The notes under the pieces: model-generated | Databases searched by the model: none | Seen by the model: the letters and a program-made list of their open reading frames with translations, nothing else | What the model was told of the DNA's origin: nothing | Position numbers and translations under genes: made by a program | Assembly: GCA_018057455.1 (NCBI GenBank) | Contig: JAGPDT010000005.1 | Coordinates: 1-64,000, forward strand | Reading direction: 5' to 3' | Source of the DNA: Flavobacteriales bacterium | GTDB taxonomy: Bacteria > Bacteroidota > Bacteroidia > Flavobacteriales_F > PHOS-HE28 | Length of the DNA stretch: 64,000 nt | Shown: positions 40,338 through 48,608 of the stretch, in pieces | Layout of the letters: every line of letters starts with the position of its first letter | Numbering within the stretch: the stretch's first letter is position 1

Positions 40338-43300
40338 TCACACGGTGCGTGTCCGTTTGGTGAAGCGCTCCTTGATGCGATCCACCACGTAGTACACCAT
40401 GGGCACTAAGAACACGGTAAGGGCCAGCGAGGAGAGCAGGCCGCCGATGATCACCCAGGCCAGGCCGTTCTTCCATTCAGCAGCGGTGCCGGTGGCCAGG
40501 GCGATGGGCAGCATGCCGATGGCCATGGAGAGGGTGGTCATGAGAATGGGGCGCATGCGTTCCTTGCCGGCAATGAGCAGCGCTTCGGCGAAGTGCTTGC
40601 CTTCAGCCTTCATCTGGTTGGTGAAGTCCACGATGAGGATGGCATTCTTGGTGACCAGACCCATGAGCATGATGAGGCCCAGCAGGGCGAAGAGGCTGAG
40701 CTGGCTCATGGAGAGGTTGAGCGCGAGGAAGGCGCCGATGGCCGCCACGGGGATGGCGAAGAGCGCTACGAAGGGGTAGATGTAGCTGTCGTAGAGCGCC
40801 ACCAGAATGAGGTAGATCAGGATGAAGGAGATGAGCAACACCGAGCCCAATGCGCCGAAACTTTCATTCTGCCGCTTGATGTCACTGCCCCAGGTCATGG
40901 ACATGCCTTCAGGCAGCGGGTGGTCCTTGATGTAGGCCACCACGTCGTCGGCCACGGAGCCTGAGGGCCTACCGAGGGCATCGGCGGTGAGGGTAACGGC
41001 GGGCTGACGGTCCTTGCGTTCCAGCAGCGATGGCGCGTTGCCGCGTTGGATGTCGGCGAACTGGGCCACTTGCAGGGGCATGCCCATGGGGTTCACCACG
41101 GTGAGCTGCTGTACGTCGGAGAAGTTGCGGCGGTCGAAGCGGTCCAGACGGATGCGCACGGGGTATTCAGTGCCGGCCTCGGTGAGGGTGGCGTCGTCGT
41201 TGCCGGTAAAGGCCGTGCGCAGAGCCATACCGGTAAAGGCGGTGTTGAGGCCGAGGCGCTGCATCTTGTCCGCATCGGGCACCACTTTCCATTCGGGGCT
41301 TCCTTCCTCCACGGAAAGCCGCACATTGTCCGCGCCCGGAACCGCTTGGACCACGGCTTTTAGGGTGTTCGCGGTGGTCATCACTTCTTCGCGGCTGCGG
41401 CCGCTGAGGGTGATCTCGATCGGTGCGGTCCGCGGCACCAGGCCCAAGGCCATCATGGAGAAGTTGATGCCCGTGTGTTCCTTGGCGAGTTTCTCCCGGA
41501 GCTTGCGCATGAAAGCCTCGGTGGCCACGTTGCCGACCTCCTGCTTGGGTTTGATCTGCACGGTGAACTCGCTCTTGTTGGCGGCACCCACGCCCAAGCT
41601 GCCGATGCCGGTGCTGGGCCCGCCCACGTTGCTGAAGAGGGTGGCCACTTCGGGCTGTGCGAGGATGTAGGAGCCGATCACGCTGGAAACCGAATCATTG
41701 CGGGGCAAGGCCGTGGCCTTGTCGAATTCCAGCGCGAGGCGGAACTTGCCTTGGTCGCCGGTGGTGATGAGTTCCTTGCCGATGATGTTCTGTTTCATCA
41801 TGGCGGCGGTGCCCACGAACAGCAGCAGCACGAAGCCGGTGAACAGCAGTTTGTGGCCAAGCACCCATTGCAGGGCGCGCCCGTACCATTGGATGAAGGC
41901 TTCCAAACCACTTTCGAACCAGAGCAGTAAGCGGTTGAAGAGGTTGGTGGGCCGCAGGTCTTCCTGGGTGCCTATGCGCGAGGCGAGCCATGGCGTAAGG
42001 GTGAAGCCCACGAGCAGGCTGGTGAGCGTGGAGGTGATCACCACCACGGAGAATTGCTTGAGCATGTCGGCCACGAACACTTGCAGGAAGAGGATGGGCA
42101 GGAAGACCACCACGTCCACCAAGGTGATGGAGAGGGCTGCGAAGCCGATCTCCATGCGGCCATCGAAGGCGGCGGTGCGCTTGGGCTTGCCCATGTCCAA
42201 GTGGCGCTGGATGTTCTCCAGCACCACGGTGGCATCGTCCACCAAGATGCCGATGATGAGCGACATGGCCAGCAGGGTCATCAGGTTGAGGGTGTAGCCC
42301 AGCAGCCACATCATGGCGAAGGCGGTGATGAGCGAGGTGGGGATGGCCACGGCCACGATGAACGCATTACGGAAGCTGCGCAGGAAAAGCAGCATCACCA
42401 GGGAGACGAGGATCACGGCGAGGAGGAGGTCGAATACGACGGAGTTCACCGCGGCAATGGTGTTGTCGGTGCTGTCGTCGGCCACCACGAACTGCACGCC
42501 GGCCGTGCGGTTGGCGGCTTCCATCTCCTGGAACTTCACACGTACGGCCTTGGACACGTCCACGGCGTTGGCATCGCCTTGCTTCTTGATCAGCAGCCCG
42601 ATGCCCTTTTGCCCGTTGTAGTAGCTCACGGAGGTGGCTTCCTTGCTGCCGTCCACCACTTCGGCGAGGTCCTTCACATATACCGGACTGCCTGGCACGG
42701 GCATGGCCACCTGCACGTTGCGGATGGCTTGCAGCGAAGTGAACTTGCCCAGCAGGCGCACGGTGCTGCTCTGCTCATCGTTCTCCACACGCCCTGCGGG
42801 CAGGTCGATGCCAGCGCGTTTGATGGCTTCCACCACCTGCTGCAAGGGCACGCGGTAGAGGCGCAGTTTGTCGCGGTCCACCTTCACCTGCACTTCACGC
42901 TGCTCGCCGCCCAGCACGGTGATCTCTGCCACGCCTTTGATCTGCTGCACCTGCGGCAGGAATTCGTCCTTCATGCGCTGGAAGAATACCGTGGGCGGCA
43001 GGTTGCTCACAGCGCTGACGGACATGATGGGCAGGTCGTTGGGCGACACTTTGCTCATCACGGGGTTGAGGATGTCCACCGGGAGGTCCTTACGGATGTT
43101 GTCGATGTAGCGCTGGGCATCCTGCATGGTGCGGTCCAGGTCGGTGCCGTACTTCAGGTTGGCGATGATCACCGAGGCATCAGGCAGTGATTTGGTGACC
43201 AAATAGTCCACACCTTCCAAGTTGGACAGCGCGTCCTCGATCTTGCGCGATACGGAAGTCTCCACTTCGTTGGGTTCGGCCCCCGGATAGCCGGTGCGGA

Positions 43301-43439
43301 TCACCACCACGGGCTGGTTGAAGTCGGGCATGAGCTCGTAGCTCAGGTTCATGTACCCAATGATGCCCAGGAGCGCGAACACGCTGAAGAGCACGATGAT
43401 CAGCGAGGGCCGCCGGATCGAGATTTCGGTGATGTTCAT
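40338..43439 (-). CDS. RND efflux pump inner membrane permease
   Basis: 1033 residues, the standard length for AcrB/MexB/CusA-type proteins: 12 transmembrane helices and two large periplasmic loops. Family marks include ITEISIRRPSLIIVLFSVFALLG, the helix-4 acidic pair in GILVDDATVVLENIQRHL and the C-terminal half LLGLIMLMGLVTKNAILIVDFTNQ. It lacks the Met/charged relay expected of heavy-metal CusA, so it fits the hydrophobe/amphiphile exporter group. It forms a tripartite pump with the adaptor (12 bp upstream) and the TolC-like channel, and is followed by an LpxR-like gene 18 bp downstream. Probable repression by the TetR protein encoded upstream. Confidence 0.93.
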   Translation of the reverse strand: MNITEISIRRPSLIIVLFSVFALLGIIGYMNLSYELMPDFNQPVVVIRTGYPGAEPNEVETSVSRKIEDALSNLEGVDYLVTKSLPDASVIIANLKYGTDLDRTMQDAQRYIDNIRKDLPVDILNPVMSKVSPNDLPIMSVSAVSNLPPTVFFQRMKDEFLPQVQQIKGVAEITVLGGEQREVQVKVDRDKLRLYRVPLQQVVEAIKRAGIDLPAGRVENDEQSSTVRLLGKFTSLQAIRNVQVAMPVPGSPVYVKDLAEVVDGSKEATSVSYYNGQKGIGLLIKKQGDANAVDVSKAVRVKFQEMEAANRTAGVQFVVADDSTDNTIAAVNSVVFDLLLAVILVSLVMLLFLRSFRNAFIVAVAIPTSLITAFAMMWLLGYTLNLMTLLAMSLIIGILVDDATVVLENIQRHLDMGKPKRTAAFDGRMEIGFAALSITLVDVVVFLPILFLQVFVADMLKQFSVVVITSTLTSLLVGFTLTPWLASRIGTQEDLRPTNLFNRLLLWFESGLEAFIQWYGRALQWVLGHKLLFTGFVLLLFVGTAAMMKQNIIGKELITTGDQGKFRLALEFDKATALPRNDSVSSVIGSYILAQPEVATLFSNVGGPSTGIGSLGVGAANKSEFTVQIKPKQEVGNVATEAFMRKLREKLAKEHTGINFSMMALGLVPRTAPIEITLSGRSREEVMTTANTLKAVVQAVPGADNVRLSVEEGSPEWKVVPDADKMQRLGLNTAFTGMALRTAFTGNDDATLTEAGTEYPVRIRLDRFDRRNFSDVQQLTVVNPMGMPLQVAQFADIQRGNAPSLLERKDRQPAVTLTADALGRPSGSVADDVVAYIKDHPLPEGMSMTWGSDIKRQNESFGALGSVLLISFILIYLILVALYDSYIYPFVALFAIPVAAIGAFLALNLSMSQLSLFALLGLIMLMGLVTKNAILIVDFTNQMKAEGKHFAEALLIAGKERMRPILMTTLSMAIGMLPIALATGTAAEWKNGLAWVIIGGLLSSLALTVFLVPMVYYVVDRIKERFTKRTRTV

Positions 43440-43451
43440 GGCTCGGGTCGA

Positions 43452-44525
43452 TTATTTCACCACCACCTGGGCACCGTCGTGCAGGTCAATGAATCCGCCG
43501 GTGACCACCACATCGCCGGGGGCGAGGCCGTGGGTGATCTCCAGTCTGTCGCCCACATGCGTTCCCGTGGAGACACCGTGGCGTGCGGCCTTGCCGGCCT
43601 TCACCACGTACACTTGGGCACGGCCTTCCTCCATCATCACCGCGTTGGTGGCCAGCAGCACACCTTGTTGCTGTTCGTCTTCATTCAGATACACGTGGCC
43701 GAACATGCCCGCACGAATGTTGCTGTCGGCGGTGTTCCTCACCCGCAACTGCACCGGGTAATTGTGGGCCGGGTCGGCCTTGGTGCCTACGAGCACCACG
43801 GTTCCCTCCAACGGCATGCGGGACAGTGCATCCGCGGTGATACGCCAAGTTTGGCCTTCCTTGAAGCTGGTGATGTCCGCCTCGGGCACGCTGACGGTGA
43901 AGCGCAGCGTAGCGATGTCGGTAAGCTGGACCAAGGGCACGCCCGGCGCGGCGAAGGCCCCCGCTTCATTGAACTTGGCGGTAACGATGCCCGCGAAGGG
44001 TGCGCGGATGGTGGTCTTGGAGATCTGCTCCTGCAGGGTGGCGCGTTGCACCTGGGCCGCCCGCAAGCCCAATTCGGCTTTTTCCAATTGTATGCCTTGC
44101 ACGGCATCGGCCTTGGCCAGCACGGTGTAGCGGTCCACGTCGCTTTGCAGGCCGCTGATCTGCACCTCAACGCCCTGCAGTTGCAGGCGCAGCAACGCAT
44201 GGTCCAACTGCACCAGCGGCTGGCCCTGGCTTACACGGCTGCCAACGTCCACCAACAGCTCCGTGATCTTGCCCTGCACCTCGGTGCTCACCTTGCTCTC
44301 GCGGTCCGGCTCGAAAAGGCCCACATACGAACGCCCTTCGCCCAAAGACTCCAGCCGTATGGTATCCACGGCCACCGTTACGGGCTGTTCACTATCGTAG
44401 TGATACACCAGGCCTTCCGCCGTGTGCTTGTTGTGCGCCAAACGCACGAACACTAAGGCCACCACCGCTACCGAGAGCCCGATGAAGATCCACCGGCGCT
44501 TGCTGTTCTTCTTCTTCGCATCCAT
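43452..44525 (-). CDS. RND efflux periplasmic adaptor (membrane fusion protein)
   Basis: 357 residues. An N-terminal transmembrane anchor (about 12-29, after MDAKKKNSKRRW) is followed by a barrel-sandwich hybrid, an alpha-hairpin (about 125-180, LQLQGVEVQISGLQSDVDRY) and a second lipoyl half (TIRAPFAGIVTAKFNEAGAF), then beta-barrel and membrane-proximal domains. It connects the RND permease to the TolC-like channel. No lipobox is present, so it is membrane-anchored rather than lipidated. It starts 6 bp after the tolC-like stop and ends 12 bp before the pump start, a tight operon. Confidence 0.92.
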   Translation of the reverse strand: MDAKKKNSKRRWIFIGLSVAVVALVFVRLAHNKHTAEGLVYHYDSEQPVTVAVDTIRLESLGEGRSYVGLFEPDRESKVSTEVQGKITELLVDVGSRVSQGQPLVQLDHALLRLQLQGVEVQISGLQSDVDRYTVLAKADAVQGIQLEKAELGLRAAQVQRATLQEQISKTTIRAPFAGIVTAKFNEAGAFAAPGVPLVQLTDIATLRFTVSVPEADITSFKEGQTWRITADALSRMPLEGTVVLVGTKADPAHNYPVQLRVRNTADSNIRAGMFGHVYLNEDEQQQGVLLATNAVMMEEGRAQVYVVKAGKAARHGVSTGTHVGDRLEITHGLAPGDVVVTGGFIDLHDGAQVVVK

Positions 44526-44531
44526 TGTCCG

Positions 44532-45866
44532 TCAGTTGTTCGTTCGCAGGAGGTTGCCCGTTGCCGCCTTCAGTTCCAGATCGGCCTTGAGGTAGTCCAC
44601 CAAGGCGGCGAGATGGTCCTGCTGGGCGGTGCGCAGGGCATTGTCCGCCAGCAGCACGTCGGTGAGCGAGGCGGTGCCTTGGGCCTGTTGCATCAAGGTT
44701 TGTTCGTAGATCCTGCCGGCCAGGCCCACCTGCTCCCGTGTGTTGGCCACCGTGGTGCGGGCCACCTCCCGCTGCCGTTCGGCGGTGGCGGTACGCAGAG
44801 CTTGCTTGTCGTCCAGCAGCTTCAACTGCAGTTCGCTGTTGCGGAGTTCCAGCCGCTTCCCGGCCATCTTCCGGTTGATCACCGTGCCGTTGAACAAGGG
44901 CCAGGACACTTGCAGGCCTGCCATGCTCACCGGGTGGAACTTCAGGAACTCGTTGGGTTCCTTGTCGTAGCCGAAGCCCATGGTGCCGTAGCTGCCCATC
45001 AGGCTCACCGATGGCAAGTAGCGGGAACGGCCGAGTGTGCCCAGTTCGCTGCGCACCAGTGCGGTCCGTGTTTCGGCCAACCGGTGCTCCACGGTGGTGG
45101 TGGACAAGTAGGCGGCTTCCTGGCCCATGACGATGGCGGGATCAATAGGCAGCTCGCGTTGCAAGGGCAGGCCCATGGCCAGCTTCAGCGCATCGAGCAC
45201 CTGGGCGTACCGGCTCGCCGCTTGCTCGTGTTGGTTGGCCAGCTGGGCGGCTTGCAATTCCACCCGGCCCACATCGGTGCCCTTGGCCAGCAATTGTTCG
45301 CGCAGCAAGCGCATGTTCCGCAGCAGCTTGTCGGTGTTCACCGCGTTGCTGTCCAGAAAGGCCAATTGGTGCTGCAGAACCTGAGCGTTGTAGTACAGCG
45401 TGGTCACCTCCTGCACCACTTGTTCCTCGGTCTTGCGCAGTTGCAGCGCCTGCAGCTCGGCGGCCACACCAGCCGTGCCGATCCCCCCGAACAGCTGCGG
45501 GCTGTACAGCGGCAAGGCCAGTTGCACGTTCGCATTGATGTTGTGCGGCACGCCGAACTGCACCTCCTTGAACTGCCCTTCACCTGCCAGTGGATCGAAG
45601 GTGCTCATGGGCATGAATTGGTAGGGCAAGTCGATGGAGTATCGGTAGTCACCGTTGGCGGTGAGTTTGGGCAGCAGGTTGGCCCGGGCTTCCTTCAGGC
45701 GCTCCTCTCCCCCCTCCGCATTGTTTCGGTCGATCAGCAGCTCGGCATTGCGCGCCAAGGCGGTGTCCACACATTGCTGCAGGGAGAGGGTGGCCTGGCC
45801 TTCAGCCGCGCCCCCGAACAGGAGCAGAAGGAAGGCTATTCCGTGTTTGTGAATGGTCACTAACAT
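44532..45866 (-). CDS. TolC-family outer membrane efflux protein
   Basis: 444 residues from the ATG at 45866 (MLVTIHKHGIAFLLLLFGGAAEG), which gives a signal peptide; an upstream in-frame extension to 45905 is less likely. Two repeats of helical barrel segments follow (LSLQQCVDTALARNAELLIDRNN and the C-terminal YEQTLMQQAQGTASLTDVLLADNAL), the usual TolC duplication. It provides the outer membrane exit for the adjacent RND pump. A palindrome resembling a TetR operator overlaps codons 2-7 directly after the ATG, and a one-mismatch -7 box (AAAATTTG, 45874-45881) lies 7 nt upstream. Confidence 0.92.
   Translation of the reverse strand: MLVTIHKHGIAFLLLLFGGAAEGQATLSLQQCVDTALARNAELLIDRNNAEGGEERLKEARANLLPKLTANGDYRYSIDLPYQFMPMSTFDPLAGEGQFKEVQFGVPHNINANVQLALPLYSPQLFGGIGTAGVAAELQALQLRKTEEQVVQEVTTLYYNAQVLQHQLAFLDSNAVNTDKLLRNMRLLREQLLAKGTDVGRVELQAAQLANQHEQAASRYAQVLDALKLAMGLPLQRELPIDPAIVMGQEAAYLSTTTVEHRLAETRTALVRSELGTLGRSRYLPSVSLMGSYGTMGFGYDKEPNEFLKFHPVSMAGLQVSWPLFNGTVINRKMAGKRLELRNSELQLKLLDDKQALRTATAERQREVARTTVANTREQVGLAGRIYEQTLMQQAQGTASLTDVLLADNALRTAQQDHLAALVDYLKADLELKAATGNLLRTNN
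45846..45863. promoter_or_regulatory. Candidate TetR operator at the tolC start
   Basis: TTTGTGA-N4-TCACTAA, an imperfect palindrome (six of seven arm positions pair) immediately after the tolC ATG. Its better half-site TTAGTGA also occurs, with changes, in the site upstream of tetR (46580-46597). A repressor bound here would block the pump operon just downstream of its -7 box. Confidence 0.45.
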
Positions 45867-45965
45867 TTGAGGGCAAATTTTTTTGTTCCTATGGCCGAAC
45901 GGCACCGGCCCATCGTATCCGTTGATCCCGTGCCTGTGTTGTAGTACCCATGTCCTTTCGACCGT

Positions 45966-46559
45966 TCATTTGCCGCTTTCCGCCAATTTCAGGATGCCAC
46001 CCAGCACGGCCTTTCCGTCCTTCAGCAAGTTGGAACGGTGGCCCCCGAGTTTCCATTTCATCACGGCCAGCCTCATACTGCCCAAGATGATGGTGGAAAG
46101 CGTGGCGGCGCCCACCAGCTTGCCGTAGTGCCCCGCCTCTTGTCCGGCTGTCACGTTGCGCCGGATCATCTCCTGCATAAGGTCCATGATCTCTGCCACC
46201 TTCACACTCAGGGCTTCATGGAAGCGGAAGATGCTCTCGGCGAAGATCACGCTTACCACGGCAGGCTTGGCCGTGAAAGCCTCCAACTGCGAATCGAAGA
46301 TCGCCCGCAGCTCAGCGCCTTTATCCGGATACGGCTTGGCAAGCACCCCATCCAAGCGCACCTTCATCTCCCCCATGAAATAATCCAGTACCCCCAACAG
46401 GATCTCGTTCTTCCCCTTGAAGTGGCGATACAGCGCGGGTTCCGAAAGGCCGAGGTCAGCCGCGAGGTTCTTGATCGTCAGGTGCTGGATGCCATGCGCG
46501 TCAATCCGTGCCGTGGCGGCTTCCATGATCTCTATCTGGCGTTCGGTGAAGGGTTCCAT
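45966..46559 (-). CDS. TetR/AcrR-family transcriptional repressor
   Basis: 197 residues. The N-terminal helix-turn-helix (about 8-55) has the TetR pattern RQIEIMEAATARIDAHGIQHLTIKNLAADLGLSEPALYRHFKGKNEIL. The C-terminal ligand/dimerisation half is helical and variable. It is the first gene upstream of the tolC-adaptor-pump operon on the same strand (99 bp gap), the standard place for its repressor. A perfect TACCTTTG -7 box is 38 nt upstream, followed directly by a partial palindrome similar to one at the tolC start, pointing to autoregulation. The inducing ligand is unknown. Confidence 0.9.
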   Translation of the reverse strand: MEPFTERQIEIMEAATARIDAHGIQHLTIKNLAADLGLSEPALYRHFKGKNEILLGVLDYFMGEMKVRLDGVLAKPYPDKGAELRAIFDSQLEAFTAKPAVVSVIFAESIFRFHEALSVKVAEIMDLMQEMIRRNVTAGQEAGHYGKLVGAATLSTIILGSMRLAVMKWKLGGHRSNLLKDGKAVLGGILKLAESGK

Positions 46560-46579
46560 GGTGCCTTTCGGGTGAAAGG

Positions 46580-46605
46580 TTAGTTAGTATTCACTCGCAA
46601 AGGTA
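46580..46605 (-). promoter_or_regulatory. tetR promoter with overlapping operator candidate
   Basis: TACCTTTG on the minus strand (46598-46605) is an exact -7 match. Directly downstream lies 46580-46597, read on the plus strand as TTAGTTA-GTAT-TCACTCG, which matches the ideal TTAGTGA-N4-TCACTAA at 6 of 7 and 5 of 7 arm positions. Confidence 0.5.
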
Positions 46606-46707
46606 GGCGGAAACTTGTAATCCACAAGAATCCATCAAAAAACTGCGCTTGCTCGTTCCCGGACATCAAATACAGAATACCGACCGGCAATAGGTCTTCC
46701 CGAGCCC

Positions 46708-47439
46708 TTACCACTGCGCCCCAGCCGCCGGATCACGCGGCGGCGCCTTGAACAAGCTGGTAAGCGCTTTGCGTTGGGATCGCCTCGAAAGCCCAATGCG
46801 CAGGCCGATGTCCGACCCGCGGATGTTACCATCAGTGTGCAAAATTGAAGTAAGGCCGATGGTGGCTTCCGGATCAATGGTGACGGCCCAATGATCGCCC
46901 ACAGGCACTCTGAAACCAAAGCCGAAGGCAAAGCGGAATTCGCCGCCGAAGTCGCTGGTGAGGTCGGCATCATCATTCCTGGTGCCCGGGCTGGCCATTG
47001 ACCAGGTACTCGCTCCTCCCCGCGCCGAGCCTCCGACCCGAAAGCCAGCCATGAAGCCGAAACGCACCACGGCCATTCGCTTGGCATCCATGCGCACTTC
47101 AGGCTTAATGCCGAGGTAAAGCTGATCGATCTCCACGCGGGCATATCGGCTGCTCCCGCCACTCAATCCGCTATTGCTGTAGCCTGCACGGAAGGATTGA
47201 TGAGCGAGCGTGAGATCGAAGCCCAGGTCCACGAAATCCGAATAGCGCTCGCGGTAGAAGGCTGAAGCGGAGAACGCCGTGTGCCCTACATCGCTGACCC
47301 AGGTGGAAACGTGCGGATCATCGCTTTCGAAGGCCCTGATCGCAACAAGCACCCCGCCCGCGGAAACACCAAAGTCGAATTGGGCCATGGCAGGCACCAC
47401 CGCCGCGAACGGCGCAAGGAAGGCAAGCACCCGCTTCAT
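46708..47439 (-). CDS. Predicted outer membrane beta-barrel protein
   Basis: 243 residues from the ATG at 47439 (signal peptide MKRVLAFLAPFAAVVPAMAQ). The mature part alternates amphipathic strands (FDFGVSAGGVLVAIRAF, VDLGFDLTLAHQSF, MAVVRFGFMAGFRVGGS, FGGEFRFAFGFGFRVPVGDHW, SDIGLRIGLS) as in small porin-like barrels of Bacteroidota. No enzymatic motif is seen. It diverges from the lipid A acyltransferase gene across 99 bp. The C-terminal 25 residues are not aromatic-terminated, which is atypical for a BAM substrate. Function unknown. Confidence 0.75.
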   Translation of the reverse strand: MKRVLAFLAPFAAVVPAMAQFDFGVSAGGVLVAIRAFESDDPHVSTWVSDVGHTAFSASAFYRERYSDFVDLGFDLTLAHQSFRAGYSNSGLSGGSSRYARVEIDQLYLGIKPEVRMDAKRMAVVRFGFMAGFRVGGSARGGASTWSMASPGTRNDDADLTSDFGGEFRFAFGFGFRVPVGDHWAVTIDPEATIGLTSILHTDGNIRGSDIGLRIGLSRRSQRKALTSLFKAPPRDPAAGAQW

Positions 47440-47538
47440 GATCCATCGCAAGTCAGGCCTGTCCGTAACGCCCCGCGCCGGCCGATCCTCACGGTCCGCA
47501 ACCTTGGCACTGCCGTTCCTCCCTTTCTTTGGCAATCC

Positions 47539-48429
47539 ATGGGCGCGCTGTCCTTCTACCTGCTTCTTCCGTTGATCTATGGCATTTCACTGTTGCCGTT
47601 CCGGGTGCTGTACGTGCTGAGCGATGTGCTGGAATCCCTCCTCTTCGGGGTGTTCGGCTACCGGCTGAAGGTGGTGCGGGAAAACCTGCGCAACAGCTTT
47701 CCGGGGAAGAGCGTAGCGGACCTGCAGCGGATCGAGCATGAATTCCGGCGGTGGTTCTGCGACCTGATGGTGGAAACGATCAAAACGCTGACAATCACGC
47801 CCAAGCAGGTGAACATGCGCATCAGCGTGGAGGGCACCGAGGTGCTGCAAAGGTACTATGACGCGGGGCAGAGCGTGATCCTCGTAATGGGGCATTGGGG
47901 CAACTGGGAGTTGGGCGGGGCGCGCTTCAGCCAACTGCCCTTCCATAAGTTGAATGTGATCTACCACCCCTTGCAGAACAAGCACTTCGACCGCCTGTTC
48001 ATCCGCATGCGCACCCGCTTGGGCAATGGCCTGTACCCCATGAAGGATACGGTGCGGTGCATGGTGCGCGACCGCCATGAGGTGACGGCCACGGCGTTCA
48101 TCGCCGACCAGACGCCCTCGCCGGAACATGCCTACTGGACCACCTTCCTGCACCAGGACACACCGGTATTTTGGGGCACGGAGACCATTGCACGCAAGCT
48201 GGACCGGCCCGTGGTCTACTTGGGCCTCGATCAACCCCGGCGCGGTCATTACACCATGCGTTTCGAGCTCTTGGAGGCCGACCCCGCCACAACCCAGGAG
48301 GGCGCCATCAGCGAGCGGCACACCCGTCGGTTGGAAGAAGACATCCGCATGCGGCCGGCCCTTTGGTTGTGGACACACCGGCGATGGAAGCACGGTGGGC
48401 GCGAGCCGTTCACCGGGCGCATCCGGTAG
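47539..48429 (+). CDS. Lipid A biosynthesis acyltransferase (LpxL/HtrB-like)
   Basis: 296 residues from the ATG at 47539. An N-terminal membrane helix (SFYLLLPLIYGISLLPFRVLY) and the family block VVRENLRNSFPGKS precede the catalytic motif HWGNWE, the H-x4-E form, in VILVMGHWGNWELGG; IADQTPSP and WLWTHRRWK follow. These enzymes transfer secondary acyl chains to Kdo-lipid A or related lipids at the inner membrane. A one-mismatch -7 box (TTTCTTTG, 47524-47531) lies 7 nt upstream of the ATG. A desaturase gene follows on the same strand. The specific acyl chain cannot be inferred. Confidence 0.92.
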   Translation: MGALSFYLLLPLIYGISLLPFRVLYVLSDVLESLLFGVFGYRLKVVRENLRNSFPGKSVADLQRIEHEFRRWFCDLMVETIKTLTITPKQVNMRISVEGTEVLQRYYDAGQSVILVMGHWGNWELGGARFSQLPFHKLNVIYHPLQNKHFDRLFIRMRTRLGNGLYPMKDTVRCMVRDRHEVTATAFIADQTPSPEHAYWTTFLHQDTPVFWGTETIARKLDRPVVYLGLDQPRRGHYTMRFELLEADPATTQEGAISERHTRRLEEDIRMRPALWLWTHRRWKHGGREPFTGRIR

Positions 48430-48522
48430 GCCGGTGTTCAGCTTGAGCGCGACCGTACGCCGTTGTTGCCGGTTTCACCCCGGACCCATGGCATCCCCAA
48501 ACCGGGACCCGAGTTTCCCGCG

Positions 48523-48541
48523 GGCTTGGCCACTCCAAGCC
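48523..48541 (+). terminator. Hairpin between acyltransferase and desaturase genes
   Basis: GGCTTGG pairs with CCAAGCC around a 5-nt loop, 93 nt after the acyltransferase stop and without a T run. It could end that transcript or be a leader structure. Confidence 0.3.
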
Positions 48542-48593
48542 TGAATGAACACCTATTTGCACCGGCGGGAAAGCGCCTTGTGTGGAACCGGTA

Positions 48594-48601
48594 TAAATTA
48601 G
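48594..48601 (+). promoter_or_regulatory. -7-like box of the desaturase gene
   Basis: TAAATTAG, one mismatch to TAnnTTTG, inside TATAAATTAG and ending 7 nt before the ATG at 48609. Predicts a very short or absent leader. Confidence 0.4.
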
Positions 48602-48608
48602 CAGCCCC

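Noticed and set aside
42054-43190. A 378-codon open frame antisense to the RND pump gene
   Set aside because: Extreme His/Gly/Val content typical of an antisense shadow of a GC-rich membrane protein gene.
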